A model generated the notes under the pieces. That model was not told where the DNA came from and made no database searches. It saw only the letters and a list, made by a program, of their open reading frames with translations. Positions 9,473-19,575 of a DNA stretch of 64,000 nt are shown piece by piece. Numbering within the stretch: position 1 is the first letter of the stretch; every line of letters begins with the position of its first letter. The stretch is from Leptolyngbya boryana PCC 6306 (GTDB lineage Bacteria; Cyanobacteriota; Cyanobacteriia; Leptolyngbyales; Leptolyngbyaceae), in assembly GCF_000353285.1 (NCBI RefSeq), contig NZ_KB731324.1, forward strand, positions 4,172,577 through 4,236,576, written 5' to 3'. The translations under genes and the position numbers were made by a program.

Positions 9473-9614
9473 CGTTACCTCAATTGATCATCTTTTCACG
9501 ATTCGATCTCTCGATTGGGAATTAATGCGATCGTACAACACTTTTTCTGACCCCATAGCCATTCCATAGCTGATTCCTTTGTGAGCGATCGCCTCTTCAA
9601 AATTCAAAATGTAT

Positions 9615-9940
9615 CAAGAATCTAGACCAAGCCAGAATTTTACTGCTTCTTCAACTTGTGCTAATTGCTCGTTTGAAAGTGCCCCCAACTTCCTAATCAA
9701 CTTTGCCTCTGAAGCAGTGACGAGATTCTGCCCATCAAAAACACCCGGACGCAAAAATCTTGCCTGAATATCAACTTCAAACCTTGATCCTCTTGGGCGA
9801 GTGGTATGAGGGACTAAACTGACTAAAGCTCAATCGATATCTTCAATCGGAATATTCATCACAAGACAGAGGCGCACTTTCGCGACATAGCCCAAATCTA
9901 CTAACCAAACTTCACCGCGATTCGGTGTACTGCTGCTCAT
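9615..9940 (-). pseudogene. MazF/PemK-type toxin, broken
   Basis: The minus strand from ATG 9940 reads RGEVWLVDLGYVAKVRLCLV, the start of a MazF-type mRNA interferase. Downstream segments LVSLVPHTTRPRG, FLRPGVFDGQNL and LIRKLGALS are equally recognisable. The two halves do not join in one open frame. A stop falls near 9829-9832, where the family has Asp-Arg-Ala, and the length from start to end is not a multiple of three, so a one-base frameshift near 9835-9842 is also likely. The start overlaps the upstream antitoxin by 29 bp. The toxin should be inactive. Confidence 0.7.
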
Positions 9941-10121
9941 TCTCAGCCTCAAATTCGTCCAGGCTTAAGAATACTGCCTCTGCACATAAATTTAACTCTT
10001 CATCCAAAAGTGGAGGCAGATCCAGACTCATTGTTCGCCGCAAAATTTCTGCCGCAACTTGTTGCTTTTCTATTTCCGATAATTGTTCAAAGGATGCTAA
10101 GAGTTGCTGTGTGCTATTCAC
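9912..10121 (-). CDS. Small antitoxin-like protein upstream of the broken MazF
   Basis: This 69-residue acidic helical protein begins MNSTQQLLASFEQLS and contains LLDEELNLCAEAVFLSLDEFE. This is the form of antitoxins found directly upstream of mazF-like toxins in cyanobacteria. It overlaps the toxin start by 29 bp, the normal coupling of these pairs. Because the toxin frame is interrupted, the antitoxin appears to be an orphan. It is intact in sequence. Confidence 0.55.
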   Translation of the reverse strand: MNSTQQLLASFEQLSEIEKQQVAAEILRRTMSLDLPPLLDEELNLCAEAVFLSLDEFEAENEQQYTESR

Positions 10122-10166
10122 GATTCGATCTCCCGATTGGAATTATTGCGATCGTAAACAATTCTC

Positions 10167-11282
10167 TTACTTCACAGCCGCTTCGTTGCCGCTCTCAGCC
10201 GCTAATTGCTCTAATCGCTCTTGCTGATCTTGAGAGATGCAAGTTTCGATTACGTCTTCGAGATCGCCTTCTAGCACAGGGTTCAACGCAAAGTTTTGCC
10301 CTAATCGATGATCAGTTACACGGTTATCTTTGTAATTGTAAGTCCGAATCTTCTCTGATCGCTCTCCTGTCCCAACCTGCGATCGCCGCATCGAAGTAAT
10401 CGCATCTTGCTGCTCTCGCAACTTGATCTCATACAACTTCGCTCGCAGAATTTGCATCGCGCGTTCCCGGTTCTGAAGCTGCGATCGCTCCTCGGTACAA
10501 AACACCCGAATTCCCGTCGGCTTGTGAATCAAATCGACCGCAGTTTCAACTTTGTTGACGTTCTGACCACCCGCACCACCGGATCGTGCCGTCTTCATTT
10601 CAATGTCTTTCGGGTCGATGTGAATTTCCACATCATCCACTTCCGGCATAATTGCGACGGTTGCAGTTGAAGTATGAACTCGTCCAGAAGCTTCAGTGAC
10701 CGGAACGCGCTGCACCCGGTGAACACCTGCCTCAAACTTCAATTTGCTATAGACGCGATCGCCTTGAATTTCCATAATCGCTTCTTTGAATCCGCCCAAA
10801 CCTTCAGCCAGGGATTCACTCGCCATTTTGATGCGCCAGCCTTGACGCTCCGCATACCGCGAGTACATTCTCACCAAATCCCCGGCCCAAATGCTGGCTT
10901 CATCTCCACCTGTGCCCGCCCGAATTTCCAACATGATATTCTTGTCATCATTTGGATCACTGGGAAGCAGCAAAATCTTTAATCGAGTTTCTAACTCTTG
11001 CAGCTTTTCTTGGAGTTCTTCCGCCTCCATTGCCGCCATTTGTTGCAGTTCAATATCGCCGCCTGATTCTTTGACGATCTGACGTGCGCCTGCTAAATCT
11101 TGCTCAGTCTTGCGCCAAAGCTCATAGGTGTTGACCGTTTCCTCTAACGCCGATCGCGATTTTGCGACCCGCTGAAACTCGCCCGGATCTCGGGCGATAT
11201 CCGGGTCAGCAAGTTTCCGCGTCAATTCGTTAAAGGTCTGCTCAACGGAATTTAATTTGTCAATCAAATATGCTTCAGCCAT
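10167..11282 (-). CDS. prfA: Peptide chain release factor 1
   Basis: This 371-residue factor releases finished peptides at UAA and UAG codons. The universal GGQ that reaches the peptidyl-transferase centre is at residues 238-240, in [14 protein letters not shown]. The codon-reading tripeptide region is RVPVTE (194-196 PVT), which marks RF1 rather than RF2. Length and the start [10 protein letters not shown] are typical. It is the last gene of the ribosomal-protein operon, about 92 bp after rpmE, a placement common in cyanobacteria. The other release factor, prfB, is at 56-57 kb and has the RF2 tripeptide SPF. Confidence 0.95.
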   Translation of the reverse strand: MAEAYLIDKLNSVEQTFNELTRKLADPDIARDPGEFQRVAKSRSALEETVNTYELWRKTEQDLAGARQIVKESGGDIELQQMAAMEAEELQEKLQELETRLKILLLPSDPNDDKNIMLEIRAGTGGDEASIWAGDLVRMYSRYAERQGWRIKMASESLAEGLGGFKEAIMEIQGDRVYSKLKFEAGVHRVQRVPVTEASGRVHTSTATVAIMPEVDDVEIHIDPKDIEMKTARSGGAGGQNVNKVETAVDLIHKPTGIRVFCTEERSQLQNRERAMQILRAKLYEIKLREQQDAITSMRRSQVGTGERSEKIRTYNYKDNRVTDHRLGQNFALNPVLEGDLEDVIETCISQDQQERLEQLAAESGNEAAVK

Positions 11283-11374
11283 AGTAGCCTCGGAAAAAAG
11301 TAGAAAAAATTTAGGCGAAAAGACAATCGCGGCAACTCAAAACGCGATCGTCACATCAATCAACCTAAATCTCG

Positions 11375-11593
11375 CTACTTCTGTTCGTCGCTCATGCCAT
11401 ACTTCCGCAAGAAGCGCTCCACACGACCCTCAGTGTCAATGATCTTCTGAGTTCCCGTGAAGAACGGGTGATTGCCAGACCACACATCCACGTGTAGTTC
11501 AGGCTTGGTCGAACCCACAACCGCTACAACTTCACCATTGCAGTAAACCTTTGCTTCGGGATACCACGTCGGATGAATACCTGGTTTTGCCAT
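11375..11593 (-). CDS. rpmE: 50S ribosomal protein L31
   Basis: This 72-residue protein begins MAKPGIHPTWYPEAKVYCNGE. It is the bL31 family, which sits at the central protuberance of the large subunit. It includes the characteristic VDVWSGNHPFFTGTQ segment and an RFLRKYG end. Only one N-terminal cysteine is present and there is no CxxC pair, so this is the zinc-free (C-minus) form. It lies between rpsI and prfA in the operon. Confidence 0.93.
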   Translation of the reverse strand: MAKPGIHPTWYPEAKVYCNGEVVAVVGSTKPELHVDVWSGNHPFFTGTQKIIDTEGRVERFLRKYGMSDEQK

Positions 11594-11632
11594 TGCCTTA
11601 TCTCCAAATCCGCTTCAAATACAGTGTAACAA

Positions 11633-12040
11633 TTAGCGTTTCGAGTATTGAGGAGCTTTCCGAGCTTTGCGCAAGCCGTACTTTCTCCGCTCTTTCGCTC
11701 TCGGATCGCGAGTCAAATAGCCTTCGACTTTCAACGGCTTCCGGTTCTCAGGGTCGAGTTGGCACAGTGCGCGTGCAACACCCATGCGGATTGCGTCCGC
11801 TTGTCCAGTTAAACCACCACCATGAGCGTTGACGAGAATATCGTATTCCGCTTCTAAGCCCAAGGTTTCCAGGGGAGCTTTTGCACCCGAGATGTACTCT
11901 TGGTTGAATTGGAGATAGAGATCTCCAGGCTTGCCGTTGACGACGATGTTGCCTTCGCCGGGAACGAGACGGACACGAGCGATCGCAGATTTGCGACGAC
12001 CCGTTCCTTGATACATCACTCTTCCTTCAGTTGCTTGCAT
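11633..12040 (-). CDS. rpsI: 30S ribosomal protein S9
   Basis: This uS9 protein reads about 135 residues from an ATG at 12040, with an alternative ATG a few codons in ([20 protein letters not shown]). The C-terminal tail [16 protein letters not shown] is the conserved basic tail that reaches the tRNA in the P site. The start lies 3 bp downstream of the rplM stop, so the two are almost certainly co-translated, as in most bacteria. Confidence 0.95.
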   Translation of the reverse strand: MQATEGRVMYQGTGRRKSAIARVRLVPGEGNIVVNGKPGDLYLQFNQEYISGAKAPLETLGLEAEYDILVNAHGGGLTGQADAIRMGVARALCQLDPENRKPLKVEGYLTRDPRAKERRKYGLRKARKAPQYSKR

Positions 12041-12043
12041 GGA

Positions 12044-12499
12044 TTACTTTTCTCCCGGAATCGTTTTGATGTCTAAAACTTTGGGTTGCTGTGCGGCATG
12101 GGGATGCTCTGCACCTGCATACACTTTCATTTTGGTGAACAGCTGGCGACCCAAGGAATTCTTCGGTAGCATTCCTTTCACCGCTTGCTCAATGATGCGC
12201 TCTGGCAAACGAGCTTGCAGCTTTTCAAAAGATTCAGTCTTCATTCCACCCGGACGACCGGAGTGACGACGATACAGCTTTTGGCTGCGTTTCTTACCAG
12301 TCACGTCAATTTTGTCAGCGTTGATCACGATGACAAAATCGCCTGTGTCTAAGTGAGGCGTGTAAGTCGGTTTATTTTTGCCGCGAAGTACCATCGCGAT
12401 TTCAGTCGCTAATCGACCCAAGCGTTGACCCGCTGCATCCACAACGTACCAGTCGCGTTGAATCTCAGCGATAGCAGGAAGGTAGGTTTTGTTTTCCAT
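12044..12499 (-). CDS. rplM: 50S ribosomal protein L13
   Basis: This 151-residue uL13 protein contains [19 protein letters not shown], then [19 protein letters not shown] and [18 protein letters not shown]. All are signature segments of an early-assembling large-subunit protein. It ends 3 bp before rpsI and begins 14 bp after the truA stop. The arrangement truA-rplM-rpsI is standard in cyanobacteria. Confidence 0.95.
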   Translation of the reverse strand: MENKTYLPAIAEIQRDWYVVDAAGQRLGRLATEIAMVLRGKNKPTYTPHLDTGDFVIVINADKIDVTGKKRSQKLYRRHSGRPGGMKTESFEKLQARLPERIIEQAVKGMLPKNSLGRQLFTKMKVYAGAEHPHAAQQPKVLDIKTIPGEK

Positions 12500-12513
12500 G
12501 ACCGTGAGTTTGT

Positions 12514-13356
12514 TTACAAAGAAGGTTCGAGCGTCATCCGAGATAAATTCAGTTTCGGCTGTGCATCAAACCAGAGTTCTGGGGGAAATGGCATGTCGGG
12601 ATAGCCTACTCTTAAGAGGCACAACCCTTGCGGGGGAGCCGCATACCGCACTTCATGACGTCGCTCGTTTTGCCACAACTGAGTGAAGCTCTCAACCGAA
12701 CGATCACCGCGTCCCACTTCTACCAATAATCCGACGAGCAGTCGCATCATTCCATACAGAAATCCGCTTGCCTGCACTTCAATATAGAGAAATGAATCTT
12801 GTCGAACACATTCCGCAAATTGAAGGTCTACCCAGGCATGGGGACGGCTAGAGTTCGCTCTCTGAAAGGCTGACATATGATGGCGACCAATCATGGGAGC
12901 TAAAGCCTGCTGCATTTTGGACTCATCCAGCGGAGCGTGGTAGTAGTGCCAAGACAACGATCGAGCAAATAAGTTCGGGCGTGCCTCAGTGTAGATCGTG
13001 TATCGGTAGCGTCTCCAAGAAGCTGAGAATCGGGCGTGCCAGTCGGCTGGAACCTGAGCCGAAGCCCGAATCAGAACATCATCGGGAAGCCGAGCATTGA
13101 TCACATCTGCCCATCGGTGTGCTGGGATCAGCGTCATCACATCGAAATGTGCCACCTGAGCCGCTGCATGAACGCCTGTATCCGTTCGCCCTGCGGCATG
13201 AATCACCACTGGATAACCAACTACAGACGCGATCGCAGTTTCGATCTCTTCTTGAACGCTCCGATGATTCGGCTGCCGCTGCCACCCATAAAATCGAGTG
13301 CCCAAGTACTGAATCAGGAGGGCAATTCGCTGCAAGGACGGCTGAGCAGGTGCCAT
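12514..13356 (-). CDS. truA: tRNA pseudouridine(38-40) synthase TruA
   Basis: This 280-residue enzyme converts uridines 38-40 in the anticodon stem of many tRNAs to pseudouridine. The catalytic Asp is in [11 protein letters not shown] near residue 58. The N-terminal [18 protein letters not shown] and [15 protein letters not shown] segments are also conserved. The start is 1 bp from the rplQ stop, indicating translational coupling inside the ribosomal-protein operon. Confidence 0.94.
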   Translation of the reverse strand: MAPAQPSLQRIALLIQYLGTRFYGWQRQPNHRSVQEEIETAIASVVGYPVVIHAAGRTDTGVHAAAQVAHFDVMTLIPAHRWADVINARLPDDVLIRASAQVPADWHARFSASWRRYRYTIYTEARPNLFARSLSWHYYHAPLDESKMQQALAPMIGRHHMSAFQRANSSRPHAWVDLQFAECVRQDSFLYIEVQASGFLYGMMRLLVGLLVEVGRGDRSVESFTQLWQNERRHEVRYAAPPQGLCLLRVGYPDMPFPPELWFDAQPKLNLSRMTLEPSL

Positions 13357-13357
13357 C

Positions 13358-13708
13358 TTAGGTCAATTCGATAATTGCCATTTCAGCGTTGTCACCGCGA
13401 CGACGTACCGTTCTCAAGATGCGGGTATATCCGCCTTGGCGATCGGCATAACGCTCAGGAGCATTCTCGAACAAGGCATGAACGAGCTGCTTGTCGTAGA
13501 TGTATCCCATTGCCTGACGACGTGCCGCAAGCGAACCGTCTTTTGCCAAAGTGATCATCTTTTCAGCTTCCGATCGCACTGCTTGAGCGCGAATCTTGGT
13601 CGTTTTGATTCGACCGTTGCGGATGAGTTCAGTGGTCAGCGCTCGGAGGAGTGCTTTACGCTGATCCGCAGGTTTTCCCAACAAGGGGACTTTACAACCG
13701 TGACGCAT
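13358..13708 (-). CDS. rplQ: 50S ribosomal protein L17
   Basis: This 116-residue bL17 protein starts [21 protein letters not shown] and continues [16 protein letters not shown], with the usual GGYTRILR and [13 protein letters not shown] end. It is placed directly downstream of rpoA (8-bp gap), the near-universal bacterial order, and directly upstream of truA. Confidence 0.95.
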   Translation of the reverse strand: MRHGCKVPLLGKPADQRKALLRALTTELIRNGRIKTTKIRAQAVRSEAEKMITLAKDGSLAARRQAMGYIYDKQLVHALFENAPERYADRQGGYTRILRTVRRRGDNAEMAIIELT

Positions 13709-13716
13709 AGCTACTC

Positions 13717-14655
13717 TTAGGATTTAGATTTTTCTTGCGGCAGGGTGATCCCCAACCGTTGTTGTAAGGCTTCGACGACTTCCTCGGCAGACTTGGCTCC
13801 AAAATTTTTGATTTCGAGCAGGTCTTCTTGGCTGTAGTCGAGCAAGTCCGCGACCGAGTTGATTTGCGCGCGTTTCAGACAGTTGTATGCCCGAACTGAT
13901 AGCTGCAATTCTTCGATCGGGATTTGATTTTCGATCCGCTCATCGCTCATGCCATCATCATCCGAAGGCTCGAATGTGATGTCTTTCAGCGGATTAAACA
14001 GATCAACGAGGATATTTGCGGCTTGGCTCAGCGCTTCTTGCGGAGTCAAACTGCCATTTGTCCAGATTTCCATGATCAAACGGTCTTTTTCAGCCGTTCC
14101 ACCTTGGCGAGCATCTTCAACGCTGTATTGCACCTTACGCACCGGCATGAATACAGAGTCAATCTGTAAAAAGTCGAGTGCAGTATCATCGGTGAATTTG
14201 CCAGCGCCGCGATAGCCTTTGCCTTTCTCAATTTTGAATTCCATCTCTAACGTTGCGTTAGGAGATAGGGTTGCAATGTACTGAGTCGGGTCAACCAGCT
14301 CAACTTCTGAAGGCAGGTCAAAGTTTTCAGCCGTCACGGTGGACTGACCTTGAACTAAGAGCCGACCAATCTGAGGCTGAGACGAGTAAGTTCTAAAGAC
14401 GAGCTTTTTCATGTTCAGCAAGATGTCCAAAACGTCTTCTCGAACGCCTGGAATCGTTGCGAATTCATGGGTCACGCCTGCAATTCTCACAGCAGTCACG
14501 GCAGCGCCTTCTAAGTTCGACAGTAACACCCGCCGCAATGCGTTGCCAACGGTGGTTCCTTGTCCTCGCTCTAGCGGTTCTAATACGAACTTGCTGTACT
14601 GACTTTGGTCTTCCTCAGTACTCGTATCAATACATTCAACCTGAAACTGTGCCAC
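13717..14655 (-). CDS. rpoA: DNA-directed RNA polymerase subunit alpha
   Basis: The alpha subunit nucleates assembly of RNA polymerase, and its C-terminal domain contacts promoter DNA and activators. I chose the GTG at 14655 (reads [14 protein letters not shown]), not the longer frame to 14799, for two reasons. The protein family begins here, and a strong ribosome-binding site (AAGGAGGG) lies seven bases upstream. The longer frame would run into rpsK. The product is about 312 residues. The N-terminal assembly domain includes [22 protein letters not shown]. The C-terminal domain (from about 235) has [17 protein letters not shown] and [15 protein letters not shown]. Confidence 0.95.
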   Translation of the reverse strand: MAQFQVECIDTSTEEDQSQYSKFVLEPLERGQGTTVGNALRRVLLSNLEGAAVTAVRIAGVTHEFATIPGVREDVLDILLNMKKLVFRTYSSQPQIGRLLVQGQSTVTAENFDLPSEVELVDPTQYIATLSPNATLEMEFKIEKGKGYRGAGKFTDDTALDFLQIDSVFMPVRKVQYSVEDARQGGTAEKDRLIMEIWTNGSLTPQEALSQAANILVDLFNPLKDITFEPSDDDGMSDERIENQIPIEELQLSVRAYNCLKRAQINSVADLLDYSQEDLLEIKNFGAKSAEEVVEALQQRLGITLPQEKSKS

Positions 14656-14743
14656 GGAGTAGCCCTCCTTCTTCCTTGCTGATGACATCCATACCGTTTT
14701 GTGCTGCCCATTATAAGCAGCAATCTGCGCGATCGTCGTTTTA

Positions 14744-15139
14744 TTAAACGCGACGACGTTTCGGCGGACGGCAACCGTTGTGAGGAATGGGAGTGACATC
14801 CCGGATCAGGGTAATTTCTAGCCCTGTTCCTTGAAGTGCACGGATCGCGGTTTCCCGTCCAGCACCCGGTCCACTGACCATCACTTCAAGCTGACGCATT
14901 CCTTGGTCGATCGCACGACGAGCGGCTGCTTCGGCAGCGGTTTGTGCCGCAAAGGGAGTTCCCTTCTTTGCACCTTTGAAACCACTCGATCCAGCCGATG
15001 CCCAGGAGATAACCTCACCTTGAGTATCGGAGATCGTCACGATCGTGTTGTTGAAGGTCGATTGAATGTGAGCGACGCCGCTCGGAATATTCTTTTTCGC
15101 CTTGCGCGGACCCGTTTTCCGCTGCGGTTGTCTTGCCAT
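14744..15139 (-). CDS. rpsK: 30S ribosomal protein S11
   Basis: This 131-residue uS11 protein contains [18 protein letters not shown] and [18 protein letters not shown], and ends [14 protein letters not shown]. All are canonical for the platform protein that shapes the mRNA exit region. It is separated from rpsM by about 78 bp and from the rpoA start by about 88 bp. Confidence 0.96.
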   Translation of the reverse strand: MARQPQRKTGPRKAKKNIPSGVAHIQSTFNNTIVTISDTQGEVISWASAGSSGFKGAKKGTPFAAQTAAEAAARRAIDQGMRQLEVMVSGPGAGRETAIRALQGTGLEITLIRDVTPIPHNGCRPPKRRRV

Positions 15140-15217
15140 GTCAAATTCTCAATCAGTTAAGCTGCTACGTTCCTACAAGCCATTGCCCACAAGTAATTTA
15201 CCTGGAGGCAAATCACG

Positions 15218-15601
15218 CTATTTCTTACCGGGAGCTTTTTTCTTCCCAGCGACAGTTCGACGACCGCCTCGACGGGTGCGTGCATTGGTTCGAGTGCGTT
15301 GACCGCGAACGGGCAAGCCCATCCGATGTCTCCGACCCCGATAGCAACCGATATCCATCAATCGTTTGATTGACATCGATTCAAATCGCCGCAAATCCCC
15401 TTCAATCTGATAGCCGCCTTCCACTGCTTCCCGCAGTGCTGCGACATCTGCTTCGCTGAGATCTTTGACGCGAGTGTCAGGATTGACTCCTGTTTTCGCG
15501 ATGATCTCTTTAGACCGGGTGGGTCCAATTCCGTAAATATATCGAAGACCGATTTCCACTCGCTTGTCACGAGGGAGGTCTACGCCCGCAATCCGCGCCA
15601 C
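15218..15601 (-). CDS. rpsM: 30S ribosomal protein S13
   Basis: This 127-residue uS13 protein starts [20 protein letters not shown] and has [13 protein letters not shown]. Its C-terminus is a basic tail ([18 protein letters not shown]) that contacts P-site tRNA and the head of the small subunit. It lies between rpmJ and rpsK on the same strand. Confidence 0.96.
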   Translation of the reverse strand: MARIAGVDLPRDKRVEIGLRYIYGIGPTRSKEIIAKTGVNPDTRVKDLSEADVAALREAVEGGYQIEGDLRRFESMSIKRLMDIGCYRGRRHRMGLPVRGQRTRTNARTRRGGRRTVAGKKKAPGKK

Positions 15602-15697
15602 GTTGAGTTCTCCTGAACGTTATTGATAAACAGTCGAAAAGTCTGCCAGCGAGCTAGAAACTGTCTAACTGCGGCAGACTCGTACACGAGCATCTTG

Positions 15698-15811
15698 TTA
15701 ACCCTGGCGTTGTTTGTGCTTCGGGTTTTCACAGATCACCATGACGCGCCCTTTCCGACGAATGACGCGGCATTTTTCGCAAATTCGTTTCACTGACGCA
15801 CGTACTTTCAT
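15698..15811 (-). CDS. rpmJ: 50S ribosomal protein L36
   Basis: This small 37-residue gene runs from ATG 15811 to TAA 15698 and begins [20 protein letters not shown]. The Cys-x2-Cys pair near residues 11-14, with Cys27 and His32 further on, forms the zinc ribbon of the C-plus form of bL36. It sits between infA and rpsM, the standard place. Confidence 0.95.
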   Translation of the reverse strand: MKVRASVKRICEKCRVIRRKGRVMVICENPKHKQRQG

Positions 15812-15893
15812 GCCCAAGTCTCGGCAACATTACAAACACAATATCCTAACAATTTCTTATAACAATTGTCAAAGTGATCTTTATAGCGCAATC

Positions 15894-16124
15894 CTAACGC
15901 CCTTTATTTTTGAGTCGATAGGTAATTCTGCCTTTGGTCAGGTCGTACGGAGTGAGTTCGACTTTGACGCGATCGCCGGGAAGAATTTTGATGTAGTTGC
16001 GGCGGATTTTGCCCGAAATATGTGCGAGTACGTTGAATCCATTGTCGAGGTCTACGCGAAACATTGCGTTCGGTAGTGAATCGACGACAGTCCCTTCCAT
16101 TTCAATCAAGTCTTGTTTAGACAA
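15894..16124 (-). CDS. infA: Translation initiation factor IF-1
   Basis: This 76-residue OB-fold protein ([20 protein letters not shown], then FRVDLDNGF and [20 protein letters not shown]) blocks the ribosomal A site during initiation. It is the first gene of the operon in this window. secY and adk, which usually precede infA in cyanobacteria, are not upstream; a tRNA gene and an unrelated amidohydrolase lie there instead. Confidence 0.95.
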   Translation of the reverse strand: MSKQDLIEMEGTVVDSLPNAMFRVDLDNGFNVLAHISGKIRRNYIKILPGDRVKVELTPYDLTKGRITYRLKNKGR

Positions 16125-16283
16125 GCGGTGCTTTCCTCCAAAAGATAGTCGGGGTCAAATTTTACCCTATTTGAGTGTAGATCATTTAATTAATTTTCGG
16201 CATTTCTGCGGTTACATCGGGAAAATTTTTAAGGAATTGGCTCGACTTTAACAAAGTTTTGCTTTATAGTAAGAAACGCATCG

Positions 16284-16360
<77 letters not shown>

Positions 16361-16447
16361 AAAAGAGATAGTCAAGAGTTCTCATCTGACGAATTCTGCT
16401 GTTGACTCGCGAGTTAGAGAATTTAGTCTTGCTTTGGTTGCGGCTTC

Positions 16448-17794
16448 TTACGGTTTAGCCAAATCGTCTAATTCTGCATAGCTAGGCAAGGTGGTGTCGA
16501 TCGCTTTCCCATTCCGCAAAACAATGCGATCGTGCTGCGATCGCGATAACAGTTCTCCATAATTTCGAGCTTTGAATAGCACCAAATCTGCGGGGAGTCC
16601 GACTCCAATCCGCCCGACATTCGGCAAGCCCATTAAATCCGCGGGGGTAGACGTAATTGCATTTGCCCAATCCCCAAAGGGACGATCGAGTTGAGCAATC
16701 TTTACCGATTGGCTGAACACTTCTAATGCATCATGATCGCCATAGGCATGGAAGGGATCCCGGCAATTGTCTGATGCGATCGCCACTGGAACCTTTGCTT
16801 GTTTCAATTCGTGCAGAAGCGTCACACCGCGCCAGCGGGGAGTTCGATTAGGGGTGCGGTCTTGCAAGTATAGATTGCACATGGGCAGGCTCACGACACC
16901 GATTCCAGCTTTTTTGACTAAAGCGATCGTGGTTTCTGCTTCTGCTGCATCTTGGACTGCCAGACTACAACAATGTCCACAGACTGTTTTATTGCGGTAT
17001 CGATGTCGAATCGCGGCTTCAGCGATTCGTCGCAAAGTATTCGAGTCGGGATCATTATTTTCATCTACATGGAAATCCAGATTGAGTTTGCGATCTTTCG
17101 CCATTGAAAAAATGCGATCGATCTGTTGATCAATGTCAGGATTAATAAATGAAACGCCACCTAAAATTCCATCTGACTCTGCAACTAGATCAGCTAATTT
17201 CTCTCCTTCAGGTGTTAGAAAATAATCCAAAGAGACAAGACAAACCGCCTGTAAAATAATTCGATCCGCCCATTGATCTCTCAATGCTCGAAATATCTCA
17301 AAGCTCATCTCACCGAGTTTTCCGGCTGAATCTAAATGCGTCCGAATCGCTTTTGTTCCATGAGCATAACTACATTTCAGACCAAACTCCATTCGACGAT
17401 AAATATCATCTGGATTCCAATTTTTCTGAGCATCTACTCTAACTGTATTCAGCGCACTTTCAAAGGTTCCATCCGGATTTGGAGCGCGATTCCAGATGTG
17501 ACCTTTATCTAAATGCGTATGTAAATCTGCAAAACACGCCCAGATCATTCCCCCCTGTAAATCGATCGACGGATACACATAATTCTGATAAGTTCCTGCT
17601 GCTAGAATCGCGCTGATCACACCTTCAACAATTTCTAGATCGACATGCAGCAAATGATCGGTGGGTGGCTTACGGGTTGCCCATTTATTCCCATTCACCA
17701 CCAGGGAAGCGGGCACATGAGCATTTCTGATCCAGTAGTGATGCGCATCAAAAATCATAAGTTTGGGGAATTTCGCTATAGATGATTCTGCCAT
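16448..17794 (-). CDS. Amidohydrolase, cytosine-deaminase-like
   Basis: This protein of about 448 residues is from the metal-dependent amidohydrolase superfamily. The metal-binding motif is in CFADLHTHLDKGHIW near residue 93. A second His set is DFHVDENNDPDS (near 245), then TVCGHCCSLA (near 271), and IASDNCRDPFHAYGDHD near 340. This arrangement matches cytosine deaminase and related cyclic-amidine deaminases. The substrate is inferred only. I chose ATG 17794 (MAESSIAKF). The frame extends to 17872, but that would overlap the divergent cobH start. Confidence 0.8.
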   Translation of the reverse strand: MAESSIAKFPKLMIFDAHHYWIRNAHVPASLVVNGNKWATRKPPTDHLLHVDLEIVEGVISAILAAGTYQNYVYPSIDLQGGMIWACFADLHTHLDKGHIWNRAPNPDGTFESALNTVRVDAQKNWNPDDIYRRMEFGLKCSYAHGTKAIRTHLDSAGKLGEMSFEIFRALRDQWADRIILQAVCLVSLDYFLTPEGEKLADLVAESDGILGGVSFINPDIDQQIDRIFSMAKDRKLNLDFHVDENNDPDSNTLRRIAEAAIRHRYRNKTVCGHCCSLAVQDAAEAETTIALVKKAGIGVVSLPMCNLYLQDRTPNRTPRWRGVTLLHELKQAKVPVAIASDNCRDPFHAYGDHDALEVFSQSVKIAQLDRPFGDWANAITSTPADLMGLPNVGRIGVGLPADLVLFKARNYGELLSRSQHDRIVLRNGKAIDTTLPSYAELDDLAKP

Positions 17795-17860
17795 GCAAAT
17801 TATCGAAATCCGAGTACACTGAAAAAGCTCGAAAGTTAATGTATTAAAAGCGACATACTT

Positions 17861-18484
17861 ATGGAGTGGCATCCCACAGACGCGCAGAGTTTAGCCCTGA
17901 TCGATCGAGAAGTTGGCGATCACATGCTTTCTCCTGCTGAATACGAAATTGTCCGACGGGTTATCTATGCAACGGCTGATTTCGACTACAAATCCCTGAT
18001 TCACTTCTCTGATCTTGCCTTGCAGTCTGGTGCGGCTGCCCTTGCTGCGCGCACGACTATTATTGTTGATGTGCCAATGGTGCAGGTTGGCATTAATACG
18101 AATATCCAAAATACGTTCGCTAATCCCATCTACTGCAGTATGGAAGCGATCACCCGTCCCCAAAAAGAGAAAACCCGCGCTGCTTGGGGGATCGAAACGC
18201 TTGCTAGACGTTACCCAGAAGGTATTTTTGTCGTTGGGCAATCTCAGACGGCTCTGATTACACTGGCTGCGTTAATTCAGAAAGAAGAAATCAAACCTAC
18301 CCTTGTGATTGCCACGCCTTCTGGGTTTCTCGATATTGAAGCCGCGAAAGCCAGATTGAGTAATGCCTTAGTTCCAAACATTTGTACTCAAGGAAGAAAA
18401 GGCAATGCAGTGGTTGCAGCCGCGATCGTCAACAGTCTAGTAGATCTGGCATGGCAAGCTTACGGGGGGGATAATGCAGTTTAA
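17861..18484 (+). CDS. cobH: Precorrin-8X methylmutase
   Basis: This 207-residue enzyme of cobalamin synthesis moves the C-11 methyl group of (cobalt-)precorrin-8X to C-12, giving hydrogenobyrinate or cobyrinate. The family signatures are visible: VRRVIYATADFDY near residue 29, HFSDLALQSGAAAL, VDVPMVQVGI near 67, and later SQTALITLAAL and ALVPNICTQGRKGNAVVAAA. The catalytic His is in the LIHFSD segment. It overlaps the convergent next gene by 4 bp at its stop. No other cobalamin genes lie nearby in this window. Confidence 0.92.
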   Translation: MEWHPTDAQSLALIDREVGDHMLSPAEYEIVRRVIYATADFDYKSLIHFSDLALQSGAAALAARTTIIVDVPMVQVGINTNIQNTFANPIYCSMEAITRPQKEKTRAAWGIETLARRYPEGIFVVGQSQTALITLAALIQKEEIKPTLVIATPSGFLDIEAAKARLSNALVPNICTQGRKGNAVVAAAIVNSLVDLAWQAYGGDNAV

Positions 18485-19269
18485 TCCCAATCGGACGATC
18501 GCCGCTTGGATTTAGGAATGCGTTTTCTAGGACGAGGCTCGTCATATTCTTCGTCCCAACGCCGCTCATTCCGTTTCGATCGCGGCGGTTCACGGTAATC
18601 ATCTTCAGGCTCGATCGTATTAATTTGCCGACTGACCGCCTCAAATTCGTCCCGCCGCAGATAAGGATAATCGCTCACCCAAACTCCGACTCGGCTCACG
18701 AAAATATCACTCACTTTAGCAATCCGCCCTAAATCAGGACGATCCGAAAGTGCCAACATTTCAGCCGTATCTCCAATTCGGATTGCCTGATGTTCTCGTT
18801 TTAGGGGGACTTGAATCCGAGTCTCAAACCCTGTTTCATCTCCCACGACGACATTGATTCGCCGTTCCCGATTCTCAGTGACAACTAATTCTCCTCGGTT
18901 ATTCACGCTTTCTTCTGTCCCGACGAGTTCATCGGTCACGAACACATCCAGAACTTCGCCGCGCAAGAACCCTGCATATTTATATCGGCGATAACCTGCA
19001 TTCCGAACTGCCGCCTGAATAGCAGGACTCCACAACCAATAAACCAGCGCCAGGATAATCAGAAAAAACGTGACTGCCTGCACTACATCCTGCAATTCCC
19101 CGGTTGCAAAGAAGGCGCGAATCAGCAAGGCTCCTGCTACCGCAGAAATCGAGATCAGAACCCGTCTCAGAACGTCAGAAAGCTTTCCCCAATAATATTT
19201 GTACTGTGCGCCAGTTCCGACTAATGGAATCAGGTCTTCAAACTTTTTGCGACTTAGAGGGACTAGCAT
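18481..19269 (-). CDS. Conserved cyanobacterial membrane protein, unknown function
   Basis: This protein of about 262 residues starts MLVPLSRKKFEDLIPLVGTG. Two hydrophobic helices lie at roughly residues 35-55 and 60-80, followed by a soluble beta-rich domain (VFVTDELVGTEESV, VVGDETGFETRIQVPLK). The C-terminal 60 residues are highly charged and disordered (PRSKRNERRWDEEYDEPRPR). A GTG at 19278 would add three residues. It ends 4 bp inside the cobH stop, convergent. I do not recognise a function. The length and layout recall a conserved cyanobacterial protein sometimes annotated only as a membrane protein. Confidence 0.65.
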   Translation of the reverse strand: MLVPLSRKKFEDLIPLVGTGAQYKYYWGKLSDVLRRVLISISAVAGALLIRAFFATGELQDVVQAVTFFLIILALVYWLWSPAIQAAVRNAGYRRYKYAGFLRGEVLDVFVTDELVGTEESVNNRGELVVTENRERRINVVVGDETGFETRIQVPLKREHQAIRIGDTAEMLALSDRPDLGRIAKVSDIFVSRVGVWVSDYPYLRRDEFEAVSRQINTIEPEDDYREPPRSKRNERRWDEEYDEPRPRKRIPKSKRRSSDWD

Positions 19270-19558
19270 AGTGGACACAAAAATCGAAATATTTTCAATT
19301 TTATCCGGTCTATCTGGACTTCGCCGACTTAGACTTTGGTTGAATTGATTTTAAGTGAAGTGTGCAGGGAAAATTTACGGAACCGTCTGGATATTCGACT
19401 TTAGTCTGAGATAAAAATCGGTACTTTTTGCGAGGGGATTCGACCTGCTTGTCACTGAGAATAGATTCAAATCTGAGGAACGCACTCGGAAAAGCTAAGC
19501 AACTAGGGGGCAACTAAGTTTGTTTGGTGTATCCGGTTAAAGGCGTGCCTTACAGGTA

Positions 19559-19575
19559 GACTGCCTGACTCTGGG
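19559..19575 (+). other. Homing protospacer (attachment site) with GTA PAM
   Basis: The plus-strand sequence GACTGCCTGACTCTGGG is preceded by GTA (19556-19558), which fits the GTN PAM known for Cas12k. It matches the 17-nt spacer next to the detached repeat at 19877-19893 at 16 of 17 positions; the one difference is position 14 (T here, G in the spacer). The transposon boundary lies 60-63 bp downstream. This agrees with the 60-66 bp insertion distance established for ShCAST, and the left end is nearest the PAM as expected. Confidence 0.85.

Noticed and set aside
19310-19513. 67-codon minus-strand frame left of the CAST
   Set aside because: No start signal, no family resemblance, and it lies in a region that looks like structured RNA on the other strand.
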